Origin: Paracoccus sp. M683
GTDB taxonomy: Bacteria; Pseudomonadota; Alphaproteobacteria; Rhodobacterales; Rhodobacteraceae
DNA: 37,767 nt
Direction: 5' to 3'
Assembly: GCF_007096355.1 (NCBI RefSeq)
Contig: NZ_VKDF01000003.1
Span: forward strand, 321,968 to 359,734
Shown here: piece by piece, positions 8,206-15,973 of the stretch
Numbering within the stretch: position 1 is the stretch's first letter
Layout of the letters: every line of letters starts with the position of its first letter
Position numbers and translations under genes: made by a program
Notes under the pieces: generated by a model
Databases searched by the model: none
What the model was told of the DNA's origin: nothing
Seen by the model: the letters and a program-made list of their open reading frames with translations, nothing else

Positions 8206-9812
8206 GCCGGCTTGCCCCCTTTTTGCGGCTGATGTGGCGCGATCAGCGGGTGGCGCTGATGCGCGGCCTGCTGCTGTCACTGCTGGTGCTGCTGGCGGGG
8301 ATCGGGTTGCTGGGCCTGTCGGGCTGGTTCATCACCGCTGCCGGCATTGCCGGACTGGCCGGGGCGGGCGTGGTCTTTGACACGTTTCGGCCCGGCGCGG
8401 GGGTGCGGTTTCTGGCCCTGGGCCGTACGGCTGCGCGCTATGGCGAGCGGCTGCTGACACATGATGCCACGCTGCGGGTCCTGGCGGGCTGGCGGGTGCG
8501 GTTGCTGGCGGCGCTGACATTGGCCAGCCATCCGGTGCAGGCACGGCTGCGAGGCGGGACCGCGCTGAACCGCCTTACGGCGGATGTCGATGCGCTGGAC
8601 GGTCTGGCCATCCGTCTGGTCTTTCCGCTTCTGGCGGGGCTTGGCAGCCTGTTGATCGCGGCGGCGCTGCTGTGGTGGCTGGTGCTGCCCGCGGTTGCGC
8701 TGTGGCTGTCGGGCGTGATGCTGACCGGTGTGGCGCTGGCGGTTCTGGTGACCGCGCCCGCGACGGCCCGGCAGGCCGATCTGGCCGAGACGGCGCGCCA
8801 AAGCCTGCGTGCCGCCATGGTGGAACATTTGCGCGCCCGTTTGCTGCTGGCGGTCGAGGGGCGTCTGCCGCAGGCCCGCCAGACCGTTCTGGATCATGAC
8901 CGCACCGCGCGCGCCGCCGCCCTGCGGCTGGCTGGAACGGAAATTGCGCTGGATGGGGCGATGCAGGCCCTGACCGCTGTGGCCTCGGCCGGCACCTTGC
9001 TGATCGCCGGTCAGGCGGTTCTGGACGGGCGGCTTGGCGCGGCACAGGCGGCATTGGGCTTTTTCGCCTCGCTGGCCCTGATCGAACTGGTGGTGCCGCT
9101 GTCACGGGCGATGGCCGAGTATGGCCGGATGCGCGGTGCTGCCGGCAGGCTGGACGCGCTGATGCAGCCGCAAACCGTGCCACCCATCCCCCCTGTGAAG
9201 GCCGCCCCCTTGGATGGGCTGGCTCTGACCGGGCTGGTGGTTGGTCGCGAGGGGCTGGCGATCCTGCCGGCACTGGATCTGCAAATCCCGCCGGGTCAGA
9301 CCGTCGCGCTGGTCGGGCGCAGCGGGCGTGGCAAGACGACGCTTCTGGACACCATCGCCGCCCTGCAACCCCCGATTTCAGGCGAGATCGCCATGGCGGC
9401 CGGTGCTGCCGACGAGGACGCCTTGCGTCAGGTGCTTGGCTATCTTCAGCAGCGCACTGCCCTGCTGAGCGGCAGCATTGCAGCGCAGTTACAACTGGCC
9501 GCGCCAGATGCCACGCCGGACTTGATGGCGCAGATGTTGCAGGTTGTTCACCTGCCCGAGCCGCTGGATCGGCAATTGGGCGAGGCAGGGCAGGGCTTGT
9601 CGGGCGGTGAAACCCGGAGACTGGCCCTGGCGCGGGTGCTGATCCGGCGGCCGGCTGTGTTGCTGCTGGACGAGCCGACCGAAGGGCTGGATGCCGCGAC
9701 CGCCCGCGCCGTGCTGCAAGGCATTCGCGCCTGGTTGCCCGATGCGGCCATCCTGATCGCCTCGCATCGGCAGGCCGAGCGCGAAGCCGCGGACCGCATC
9801 GTCACGCTGTAG
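8202..9812 (+). CDS. cydC: Heterodimeric ABC exporter CydDC, subunit CydC
   Basis: This is the second half-transporter of the CydDC thiol exporter, 536 residues. It starts at a GTG whose last bases overlap the cydD stop (GTGA), so the two are translationally coupled. Membrane segments occupy residues ~20-300, including the conserved LLGLSGWFITAAG near the N-terminus. The ATPase shows Walker A GRSGRGKT (372-379), LSGGE (466-470), and Walker B VLLLDEP (486-492). The next gene lies on the opposite strand and ends 17 bases away, so cydAB or another quinol oxidase does not follow. Confidence 0.88.
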   Translation: MSRLAPFLRLMWRDQRVALMRGLLLSLLVLLAGIGLLGLSGWFITAAGIAGLAGAGVVFDTFRPGAGVRFLALGRTAARYGERLLTHDATLRVLAGWRVRLLAALTLASHPVQARLRGGTALNRLTADVDALDGLAIRLVFPLLAGLGSLLIAAALLWWLVLPAVALWLSGVMLTGVALAVLVTAPATARQADLAETARQSLRAAMVEHLRARLLLAVEGRLPQARQTVLDHDRTARAAALRLAGTEIALDGAMQALTAVASAGTLLIAGQAVLDGRLGAAQAALGFFASLALIELVVPLSRAMAEYGRMRGAAGRLDALMQPQTVPPIPPVKAAPLDGLALTGLVVGREGLAILPALDLQIPPGQTVALVGRSGRGKTTLLDTIAALQPPISGEIAMAAGAADEDALRQVLGYLQQRTALLSGSIAAQLQLAAPDATPDLMAQMLQVVHLPEPLDRQLGEAGQGLSGGETRRLALARVLIRRPAVLLLDEPTEGLDAATARAVLQGIRAWLPDAAILIASHRQAEREAADRIVTL

Positions 9813-9829
9813 GCGTGCTTGTCCGGGGT

Positions 9830-10519
9830 TCAGACGATCTGGGCAAAGCGCGGGGCAGGGCCACGATTGTCGAAGAACGGTACCGTATCGGGCGCAAGCA
9901 GCGGGCCATCACCGGATTCGGCCACCATCTCGGCCAGTTCCGCCAGCACCACCTCGGTGATGAAGGGCAGGTCCAGCGCGCGCGCCTCGGCCAGGGGAAC
10001 CCAGTGCAGATGCGAAAGCTCGTCGCAGGCAGCGCTGAAATCGTCGGGATCGTTGCTGAGCAGATCTGCATCGACGATGAAGAACCGCGCGTCGAAACGC
10101 CGTGGCCGGCCCGGTGGCGTGATCGCGCGAAACGCATAGTGCAGCGCACTGGCGTCGGGGGACAGCCCGGCCTCGGCATAGCCGGTCAGCGTGCTGGGCG
10201 GGCCATCGCGCCGCCCGATCAGCAGGCCGGTTTCCTCGGCCAGTTCGCGCAATGCCGCCACGGCCAGCGCCGCCGCGTCGATCGGCACGCCGGCGCGTGG
10301 TTCCTGGGCGATGCGTGACAGGCTTGGCTCGGCCAGGCCCGCCGCCAATCCGACTGCGGCATCCTCGCGGTCAACCGCACCGCCGGGAAAGACATATTTC
10401 GAAGGCATGAACACCGCCGCCGCGCCGCGCATCCCCATCAGCACCGTGGGGCCGTCGGCGCCCCGGCGCAGAAGAATGACGGTGGCGGCGTCACGAATGG
10501 GGGGATCTGCCTGGTTCAT
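9830..10519 (-). CDS. Nudix hydrolase, NUDT19-like type
   Basis: This is a 229-residue Nudix hydrolase, which would hydrolyse a nucleoside diphosphate linked to another group; the substrate (possibly a CoA derivative) cannot be told. The strand begins PPIRDAATVILLRRG. The Nudix box is split: FPGGAVD at 44-50 and RELAEETG at 91-98 are separated by an insert of about 40 residues, as in the NUDT19-like subfamily. The E-E pair for metal binding is present. The start ATG overlaps the stop of the upstream DUF983 gene by 4 bases, so the two form one operon. Confidence 0.8.
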   Translation of the reverse strand: MNQADPPIRDAATVILLRRGADGPTVLMGMRGAAAVFMPSKYVFPGGAVDREDAAVGLAAGLAEPSLSRIAQEPRAGVPIDAAALAVAALRELAEETGLLIGRRDGPPSTLTGYAEAGLSPDASALHYAFRAITPPGRPRRFDARFFIVDADLLSNDPDDFSAACDELSHLHWVPLAEARALDLPFITEVVLAELAEMVAESGDGPLLAPDTVPFFDNRGPAPRFAQIV

Positions 10520-10944
10520 GCCGCGTCAGGTTCCGTATCGTGGCCAAAGCCATGCATCCGCCGCGCCCATTGCAGCCCGATCATCGCGCCCTTGATCCGT
10601 GGCAGCAGCAGCAACGAGGCCAGCACCGTGCCGGTGCCAAAGCCCAGCAACATGCTGAATGTCGAGGGACGATAGGCGACAAAGATCCACAACAGCAGCG
10701 GCGCGGCCAGGTGCGACACGATCAGAATGGTCAGATAGGCCGGCCCATCATCGGCACGCTGATGGTGCAGCGCCTCGCCGCAATTCGGGCAGTGGTCATT
10801 CACCGACAGATAGCCCGAAAATATGCGGCCCTTGCCGCAGGCCGGACAATGACCGGCCGCGCCGCGCAGCATGGATTGGCCCGTCAACCGGTCGCTGGTT
10901 TCCGTCGCAGGCTGCTTGGGCATGGGGTGCTGATCCAGTGTCAT
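10516..10944 (-). CDS. DUF983 zinc-ribbon membrane protein
   Basis: This 142-residue protein has two CxxC motifs near the N-terminus (CPACGKGRIF at about 33-42 and CPNCGEAL at about 52-59), which look like a zinc ribbon. Two hydrophobic segments follow (YLTILIVSHLAAPLLLWIFVA and FSMLLGFGTGTVLASLLLL). This matches the DUF983 family, whose function is not established; in some alphaproteobacteria such genes lie near cytochrome oxidase assembly genes. It is first in an operon with the Nudix gene. The start at 10944 follows GGATCAGG. Confidence 0.8.
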   Translation of the reverse strand: MTLDQHPMPKQPATETSDRLTGQSMLRGAAGHCPACGKGRIFSGYLSVNDHCPNCGEALHHQRADDGPAYLTILIVSHLAAPLLLWIFVAYRPSTFSMLLGFGTGTVLASLLLLPRIKGAMIGLQWARRMHGFGHDTEPDAA

Positions 10945-10986
10945 CCTGATCCGTCCGATGATCGTCTCTTAGTGCTATCTAGTCAG

Positions 10987-11000
10987 TTTGCCGCGGCAAA
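10987..11000. promoter_or_regulatory. Palindrome TTTGCCGCGGCAAA between divergent genes
   Basis: This is a perfect 14-base palindrome 43 bases upstream of the DUF983 start and 172 upstream of ldtR. It could be an operator of a dimeric regulator for the minus-strand operon. On the minus strand a weak -35/-10 pair (TTGCCG, 16 bases, TAGCAC) overlaps it. No known binding-site consensus was matched. The rest of this 227-base gap contains no gene that I can see. Confidence 0.3.
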
Positions 11001-11171
11001 ACCACAGCGATTTCGAAGGTCGCGGTCCTGCCCTCAGAGTTTCTTGGTTTAGGAAGTCTCAACCAGGTAGAGAACATTTTAGGAAAACGATGCAGGAAAT
11101 CGGGTCGGGTTAACCGAAGATTCGGCATTCTGGGGCAATGTGGTTGTCAGACAGTCAGATCAGGACGGACC

Positions 11172-11699
11172 ATGACGATGCTTGCACCTGCGCGACGCGA
11201 ATTTCCCCAGTCGTCGCTTCCCCTTGTCGGAGGCGAAGTCACGCCGGCGACCGCCTATCTCGAATCGCTGCAACTGCTGGAGCGGCTGCACCGCCTGATG
11301 CATGATCTGGTCAAGGACGAGTTCGAGCGGCTTGGACGAAACGACCTGAACCCGGTGCAGGCGCTGATCCTGTACAATCTGGGTGAGGCCGAGGTTTCGG
11401 CGGGCGAGCTGCGGTCGCGCGGCATGTATCAGGGAAGCAATGTCAGCTATAATCTGAAAAAGCTGGTGACGATGGGCTATGTCCATCACGAACGCTGCGA
11501 ACTTGATCGCCGCTCGGTCCGGGTCAGGCTGACCGATACCGGGCTTGAGGTGCGGCAACTTGTTCTGCGCCTGTTCCAGCGTCATGCAGAACAACTGGGA
11601 ATGTCCGGCGTTCTGGACGATCCGCCCCTTGGCCAGGTCAATCTGCAGGCCCGCAGGATCGAGCGTTACTGGACTGAACAGATCCGCTATATCTATTGA
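11172..11699 (+). CDS. ldtR: LdtR-type MarR-family transcriptional regulator
   Basis: This 175-residue winged-helix regulator belongs to the MarR superfamily. The N-terminal half has a dimerisation helix (YLESLQLLERLHRLMHDLVKDEFERLG). The DNA-binding part reads LNPVQALILYNLG, then ELRSRGMYQGSNVSYNLKKLVTMGYVHHERCELDRRSVRVRLT, with the recognition helix in GSNVSYNLKKL and the wing in DRRSVRVRLT. This pattern fits LdtR of rhizobia and Liberibacter, which controls an L,D-transpeptidase gene and stress tolerance; the targets here are unknown. It stands alone between the divergent DUF983 operon and a gap with terminator-like hairpins. The start ATG at 11172 follows AGGACGG. Confidence 0.75.
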   Translation: MTMLAPARREFPQSSLPLVGGEVTPATAYLESLQLLERLHRLMHDLVKDEFERLGRNDLNPVQALILYNLGEAEVSAGELRSRGMYQGSNVSYNLKKLVTMGYVHHERCELDRRSVRVRLTDTGLEVRQLVLRLFQRHAEQLGMSGVLDDPPLGQVNLQARRIERYWTEQIRYIY

Positions 11700-11770
11700 T
11701 TGTTTAACGATTTTGCGGAGAGGTCCGCGCCACGGCGCGGGCCTTGCCATTGTAAAAGCCGCGATAAGAT

Positions 11771-11816
11771 GGGGCGCTGCCCCGGTCGCCTTGCGGCGCC
11801 CTCCCCGGGATATTTT
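11771..11816 (+). terminator. Hairpin plus CCCCGGGATATTTTG, downstream of ldtR
   Basis: GGGGC/GCCCC forms a tight hairpin at 11771-11783, and an alternative GGGCGC/GCGCCC pairing spans to about 11801. It is followed by CCCCGGGATATTTTG at about 11803-11817. The same hairpin-CCC-GGGATATTT arrangement appears on the minus strand downstream of fabI, so it looks like a lineage-specific terminator type. A second hairpin (CCGCGC CACG GCGCGG) lies upstream at about 11724-11739. Nothing else is visible in the 11700-11902 gap. Confidence 0.45.
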
Positions 11817-11902
11817 GATCAAAGCGAGGCGGCGGGATCAGGCCTGTGCCGGGCTGCGATCCGATCCCGTTTCTGGAATGTATCGGCCTTGGGGCGGGCC
11901 TG

Positions 11903-12331
11903 TCACCAGTGGCCGGTGTTTTCCATGCTGGCCCAGGGTTCTTGTGCGGGCAGATGCTCGCCCTCTTGCAGAATCTCGATCGAGACATTGTCGGGGCTGC
12001 GGACGAAAGCCATATGGCCGTCGCGCGGCGGGCGATTGATGGTCACGCCAGCATCCATCAGCCGCTGGCACAAGTCGTAGATGTTGTCCACCCGATAGGC
12101 GAGATGGCCGAAATGGCGGCTGTCCGAGGGCAGGCCATCATCGCCGTCCCAGTTATAGGTCAATTCGACCGGGCATTCGGGCTGGCCAGGTGGCGCCATG
12201 AAAACCAGGGTGAACCGGCCTTTCTCGCTGTCCATGCGGCGTGTTTCCTCCAGCCCCAGCAGGCGGAAGAAGTCCATGGATTTTTCCAGGTCCCTGACAC
12301 GGACCATTGTGTGCAGATAGCGGATTTTCAT
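11903..12331 (-). CDS. gloA: Lactoylglutathione lyase-like (glyoxalase I, VOC) protein
   Basis: Glyoxalase I converts the hemithioacetal of methylglyoxal and glutathione to S-lactoylglutathione. The 142-residue protein has both VOC half-folds and all four expected metal ligands: H7 (RYLHTMVRV), E56 (PVELTYNW), H76 (FGHLAYRV) and E119 (SIEILQEG). The ATG at 12331 is preceded by GGAGGT with good spacing, which decides the start over a longer upstream frame. The C-terminus extends past the family core (EHLPAQEPWASMENTGHW). It is transcribed away from thyX. Confidence 0.85.
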   Translation of the reverse strand: MKIRYLHTMVRVRDLEKSMDFFRLLGLEETRRMDSEKGRFTLVFMAPPGQPECPVELTYNWDGDDGLPSDSRHFGHLAYRVDNIYDLCQRLMDAGVTINRPPRDGHMAFVRSPDNVSIEILQEGEHLPAQEPWASMENTGHW

Positions 12332-12334
12332 TGG

Positions 12335-12340
12335 ACCTCC
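12335..12340 (-). promoter_or_regulatory. Strong ribosome-binding site of the glyoxalase gene
   Basis: On the minus strand GGAGGT lies 3 bases before the ATG at 12331. It is the clearest Shine-Dalgarno sequence in this part of the window and fixes the start of the glyoxalase gene 36 codons inside the longest open frame. Confidence 0.6.
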
Positions 12341-12471
12341 GGTCAGTTGGGTCGCTGGCACAGTGGCATGTCGCGCGACCTGGCGCAAACGGCTTAATGA
12401 TGGTGCAATTTGGTTGAACGAAACGAACCGGGATGGCACAAGATGATGTGGATCGAGAGGACAAGAACACT

Positions 12472-13398
12472 ATGAATACGCCGGTGACCGCCGAACAGCA
12501 GGCCGAGATCGACGCGCTGCGCGCAACCACCCAACCCACGTTGCGCGCCGTCGCGCCGGGGATGGAGGCGCATCTCTATACCGCCCATCCGGTGCTGGAC
12601 CACGGTTTCGTGCGGGTCGTCGACTATATGGGCGATGATGCGGCGATCTGTCAGGCGGCGCGGGTCAGCTATGGCCGGGGCACCAAGTCGGTCAGCACGG
12701 ATGAGGGGCTGATCCGCTATCTGATGCGGCACTGGCACTCGACCCCGTTCGAGATGTGCGAGGCCAAGTTCCACGTCAAGCTGCCGGTTTTCGTGGCACG
12801 GCAATGGATTCGCCACCGCACCGCCAATGTGAACGAATATTCGGCGCGCTATTCGATCCTCGACCGCGAATTCTATATCCCCGCGCCCGAGCAACTGGCC
12901 GCGCAATCCTCCGACAACCGCCAGGGCCGCGATCAGGTGTTGCAGGGGGAGGAAGCGCAGCGCGTGCTGAGCCTGCTTCGCGAGGACGCGATGCGCAGCT
13001 ATGACCATTACGAGGCGATGCTGTCGCAGGCCCAACCTGATGGAACGCCCCAGCAGGGTCTGGCGCGCGAACTGGCGCGGATGAACCTGCCAGCGAATAT
13101 CTATACGCAATGGTATTGGAAGGTCGACCTGCACAACCTGCTGCATTTCCTGCGCCTGCGCGCCGACGCCCATGCCCAATACGAGATCCGCGCCTATGCC
13201 GACGCGATGTGCCAGATTGTCGCCGATTGGGTGCCGGCGGCGTTCGGAGCGTTCCGCGATTACCGGATGGAGGCGGTCAGCCTGTCGGCCCAGGCAGCAG
13301 CGGTGCTGCGGCGTCGGCTGAAGGGCGAGGTGGTGACGCAGGAAGACAGCGGGATGAGCGCGCGGGAATGGCGGGAGTTTGAGGAGATTTGGGGGTGA
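12472..13398 (+). CDS. thyX: Flavin-dependent thymidylate synthase ThyX
   Basis: ThyX makes dTMP from dUMP with FAD, NADPH and methylenetetrahydrofolate, replacing ThyA. The hallmark RHRx7S motif is present as RHRTANVNEYS (residues 114-124), with conserved neighbours MRHWHSTPFEMCEAKFHVKLPVFVARQWI and YSILDREFYIP. It has 308 residues from ATG 12472; an alternative ATG at 12433 would add 13 residues that do not look conserved. The N-terminal ~30 residues precede the catalytic core. The stop overlaps the GTG start of the following AT-rich Abi-alpha gene. With dut elsewhere in the window it belongs to dTTP supply. Confidence 0.93.
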   Translation: MNTPVTAEQQAEIDALRATTQPTLRAVAPGMEAHLYTAHPVLDHGFVRVVDYMGDDAAICQAARVSYGRGTKSVSTDEGLIRYLMRHWHSTPFEMCEAKFHVKLPVFVARQWIRHRTANVNEYSARYSILDREFYIPAPEQLAAQSSDNRQGRDQVLQGEEAQRVLSLLREDAMRSYDHYEAMLSQAQPDGTPQQGLARELARMNLPANIYTQWYWKVDLHNLLHFLRLRADAHAQYEIRAYADAMCQIVADWVPAAFGAFRDYRMEAVSLSAQAAAVLRRRLKGEVVTQEDSGMSAREWREFEEIWG

Positions 13399-14219
13399 GT
13401 ACGAATGCGGATGATTTCGATGAAGGTATAGAGAAAGTTAGCCGCGTAACTGGCGCCATCGGCCAGATGATACAAATTGCGGGCGACAATCCGGATACCA
13501 GGAAAGCGGGTCAGAGCCTGGCGCGGTCGGCAGCTACTGTTGCGCAGTTGGTAGAAAATACGCTCTTACCAATAGCTGCTGTAAATTTTGGATTTAAGAA
13601 AGCAAAAGAGTATTTTGAATCGAGATTTTCTGAAGATATGTCTCAGAAGATTTCCAATATTCCGCCAGACAAAATAGTCGAACCGCCAGCGTCCGTAGTA
13701 GCGCCAGCGCTACAAGGCCTCGGGTTCTCTAACGAAGAACCGAGTCTAAAAGAGATGTACCTCAACTTGCTCGCGTCGGCCATGGATGGTCGAACCCCGG
13801 ATAAAGCTCATCCTGCGTTTTCCGAAATCATCCGTCAACTGAATGCAACCGAAGCTGGTTTTCTCAAGCTCTACTTGCCGTATGGGATGAGCCCGATCGC
13901 GAAATTGAGTAGGAAGATCGACAATAACGGCGCCAAACTTCGATATGTTCATTGTATTATGGTATATGATAAACATTCGGGAAGTGCAGTTCTAATACCT
14001 CAGTTCCCACAGTATATCGATAATTGGATAAGGCTTGGTTTGATCGACGTTGACTATGGAACCTGGTTAACTGCTGATCACGCGTATGATTGGGTGAAAT
14101 CGCGTCCAGAGTACATTTCATTATTGAATGAGGTGGGTGATGAAAACATGATCCAGATTACAAAGGGTCTTTTGCGTACTACCGACTTCGGTAAAGCCTT
14201 TGTCAGCGCCGTATTCTAG
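13395..14219 (+). CDS. Abi-alpha (DUF4393) domain protein
   Basis: This 274-residue protein belongs by appearance to the DUF4393/Abi-alpha family, some members of which have been linked to abortive infection against phage. The family pattern is seen in LPIAAVNFGFKKAKEYFESRF, then PPASVVAPALQGLGF and EPSLKEMYLNLLASAMDG, and AHPAFSEIIRQLNATEAGFLKLY. The GTG at 13395 overlaps the thyX stop (GTGA), so translation is coupled. Base composition is clearly richer in A and T than all neighbours, with codons such as AAA, ATA and TTT in quantity, suggesting recent acquisition. It is followed by a palindromic element. No partner toxin or nuclease gene is adjacent; its role in defence is inferred only from family membership. 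Confidence 0.7.
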   Translation: MSTNADDFDEGIEKVSRVTGAIGQMIQIAGDNPDTRKAGQSLARSAATVAQLVENTLLPIAAVNFGFKKAKEYFESRFSEDMSQKISNIPPDKIVEPPASVVAPALQGLGFSNEEPSLKEMYLNLLASAMDGRTPDKAHPAFSEIIRQLNATEAGFLKLYLPYGMSPIAKLSRKIDNNGAKLRYVHCIMVYDKHSGSAVLIPQFPQYIDNWIRLGLIDVDYGTWLTADHAYDWVKSRPEYISLLNEVGDENMIQITKGLLRTTDFGKAFVSAVF

Positions 14220-14224
14220 CCAGC

Positions 14225-14298
14225 TTAGGGTGCGTGCTCGCACGCACCGTTCCGGCATGGCGAACGAATGATCCGGTGCGTGCAAGCACACACCCTAA
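14225..14298. repeat. Nested palindromic element / bidirectional terminator
   Basis: Two 25-base arms (14225-14249 and 14274-14298) are inverted copies of each other with two mismatches. Each arm is also a palindrome on its own: GGTGCGTGC with GCACGCACC on the left, GGTGCGTGC with GCACACACC on the right. The element lies exactly between the convergent Abi-alpha and hydrolase genes, and its right arm overlaps the last codon of the hydrolase. It resembles REP-like extragenic palindromes and may act as a two-way terminator. Confidence 0.6.
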
Positions 14299-15125
14299 CC
14301 CCGCACCCTCTCAACCCACGCCCTGACCACCCCCAAACTCTCAGCCTCATCCAACCAAGGCACATGCGCCCGCCCCGGCACCTCGGCATAGACCCCATCC
14401 GGTCGCCGCAGCCGCATTTCCTCGAACACCTCCCGCGACAGCAGATCCGAGTTTGCCCCCCGGATCAGCGCGACCGGAAAGCCTGCCGTCGCCTCCCACA
14501 ACGGCCACAGATCGGGAGCCTCGCCCTCGAATGCCGCCAGAAACGCCTCGCGCAGCGCCGGGTCATAGCGGATGGTCAAGCCCCGCTCGCCTTCGACATA
14601 GAACTTTTGCGCGTCCGACAGCCAGCGCCCCTCGGGCACGTCTGAAAAACCCGGACTCAGCGCGGCCATGCGATCGGCCACGGCCTCATAGGTCTTTGCC
14701 GCTGGATTGCGGCCGACATAGTCCTTGATACGATCCAGCCCGGCATGTTCAATCACCGGGCCGACGTCGTTCAGGCACAGACCCAGCAAGCGATCATGCG
14801 CCACCGCCGCCAGCAGCATCCCGATCAGCCCGCCGCGAGAGGTGCCCAGCACCGCCGCCTTCTCGATCCCCAGATGATCCAGCAGGGCCAGCGCATCGGC
14901 GCCTTCTTGCGGCACGGTATAGGTCGCGGCGCCGGTGAAATCCGATTGCCCGCGCCCGCGATAATCCATGCGGATCAGCCGCAAATCGGGCAGATGCGGG
15001 GCGAGATAGTCGAAATCGGCCATATTGCGCGTCAGCCCGGCCAGACACAGGACCGGCAGGCCGCGCCCCTCATCCGAATAGGCCAGACGAGCGCCGTCTG
15101 CGGTGGAAAAATGCGGCATGTTCAT
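14295..15125 (-). CDS. Alpha/beta-fold hydrolase
   Basis: This is a 276-residue serine hydrolase. The nucleophile elbow is GTSRGG (about residues 94-99), with a likely acid in RGANSDLLS and the catalytic histidine in PGRAHVPWLDE near the C-terminus. The oxyanion-hole region LCLAGLTRNMADF and DYRGRGQSDF are typical of the family. The substrate is unknown. It lies downstream of fabI on the same strand, but a hairpin terminator separates them. ATG 15125 and an internal ATG at 15119 are both possible starts. Confidence 0.82.
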   Translation of the reverse strand: MNMPHFSTADGARLAYSDEGRGLPVLCLAGLTRNMADFDYLAPHLPDLRLIRMDYRGRGQSDFTGAATYTVPQEGADALALLDHLGIEKAAVLGTSRGGLIGMLLAAVAHDRLLGLCLNDVGPVIEHAGLDRIKDYVGRNPAAKTYEAVADRMAALSPGFSDVPEGRWLSDAQKFYVEGERGLTIRYDPALREAFLAAFEGEAPDLWPLWEATAGFPVALIRGANSDLLSREVFEEMRLRRPDGVYAEVPGRAHVPWLDEAESLGVVRAWVERVRG

Positions 15126-15136
15126 TCACCCGGTCC

Positions 15137-15176
15137 AAATATCCCGCGGGGGTTCGGGGGCGCGAAGCCCCCGTCC
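15137..15176 (-). terminator. Hairpin plus CGGGATATTTGG downstream of fabI
   Basis: On the minus strand GGGGGC TTCGC GCCCCC is followed by CGAACCCCCGCGGGATATTTGG. This is the same arrangement as after ldtR. It would end the fabABI transcript and sits just ahead of the hydrolase start codon. Confidence 0.5.
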
Positions 15177-15180
15177 GACA

Positions 15181-15969
15181 TCACAAATTCTCGCTCTGCG
15201 GCATGCCCAGCACGTGATAGCCGCCATCGACCAGCACGATTTCGCCGGTGGTGCAGGCGCCCCAATCGCTGGTCAACCAGACGGCGGTGCCGCCGATCGC
15301 CTCCAGCGTGGCATTGGCGCGCAGGGGGGCGTTGGCCTCGGTATGGCGATAGGTCTTGCGCGCCCCGCCGATGGCTGCGCCGGCCAGCGTCTTCATCGGG
15401 CCGGGCGAGATGGCGTTCACGCGGATGCCGTCGGGACCAAGGTCATTGGCCAGATAGCGCACGGTTGATTCCAGCGCCGCCTTGGCCACGCCCATGACGT
15501 TATAGAACGGCGTCACCCGGTTCGAGCCGCCATAGGTCAGGGTTATGATCGACGAGCCCGCCGACATCAGCGGATGGGCGCGGCGGGCGACCTCGATCAG
15601 GGAATAGCAGGAAATCTCAAGCGAATGCTTGAAGTTCTCGCGGCTGGTATTCACGAACCGGCCGGTCAGCTCGTCCTTGTTGCTGAATGCGATGGCATGG
15701 ACCAGAAAATCCAGCCGACCCCACCGTTCCGCGATCTGGCCAAAGGCCGCATCCAGAGAGGCATCGTCGGTCACGTCCACATCGACCAGCAGGTCCGCGC
15801 CGACACTGGCGGCCAGAGGTTCAACGCGCCGACCGAAGGCTTCCCCCTGATAGGAAAAGGCCAGTTCCGCGCCCTGATCCGCCAGTGCCTTTGCAATACC
15901 CCAGGCGATGGAACGGTCATTCGCGACCCCCATCACAAGGCCGCGTTTTCCGTTCAGCAAATCGCCCAT
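15181..15969 (-). CDS. fabI: Enoyl-[acyl-carrier-protein] reductase FabI
   Basis: FabI carries out the last reduction of each fatty-acid elongation cycle using NADH. The 262-residue protein has the SDR-type fold with GVANDRSIAWGIAKAL for cofactor binding and the catalytic residues Y146, Y156 and K163 (TYGG; YNVMGVAKAALE), at the same numbers as in E. coli FabI. The C-terminal half reads SPGPMKTLAGAAIGGARKTY and GEIVLVDGGYHVLGM. It starts 4 bases after the fabB stop, so fabA-fabB-fabI form one operon. FabI is the usual target of triclosan and diazaborine. Confidence 0.93.
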   Translation of the reverse strand: MGDLLNGKRGLVMGVANDRSIAWGIAKALADQGAELAFSYQGEAFGRRVEPLAASVGADLLVDVDVTDDASLDAAFGQIAERWGRLDFLVHAIAFSNKDELTGRFVNTSRENFKHSLEISCYSLIEVARRAHPLMSAGSSIITLTYGGSNRVTPFYNVMGVAKAALESTVRYLANDLGPDGIRVNAISPGPMKTLAGAAIGGARKTYRHTEANAPLRANATLEAIGGTAVWLTSDWGACTTGEIVLVDGGYHVLGMPQSENL

Positions 15970-15973
15970 TCAC

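Noticed and set aside
13746..13976. Minus-strand 76-codon frame in the Abi-alpha gene, considered as a toxin-antitoxin partner
   Set aside because: It has no ribosome-binding site or recognisable motif, and lies wholly within the plus-strand gene.
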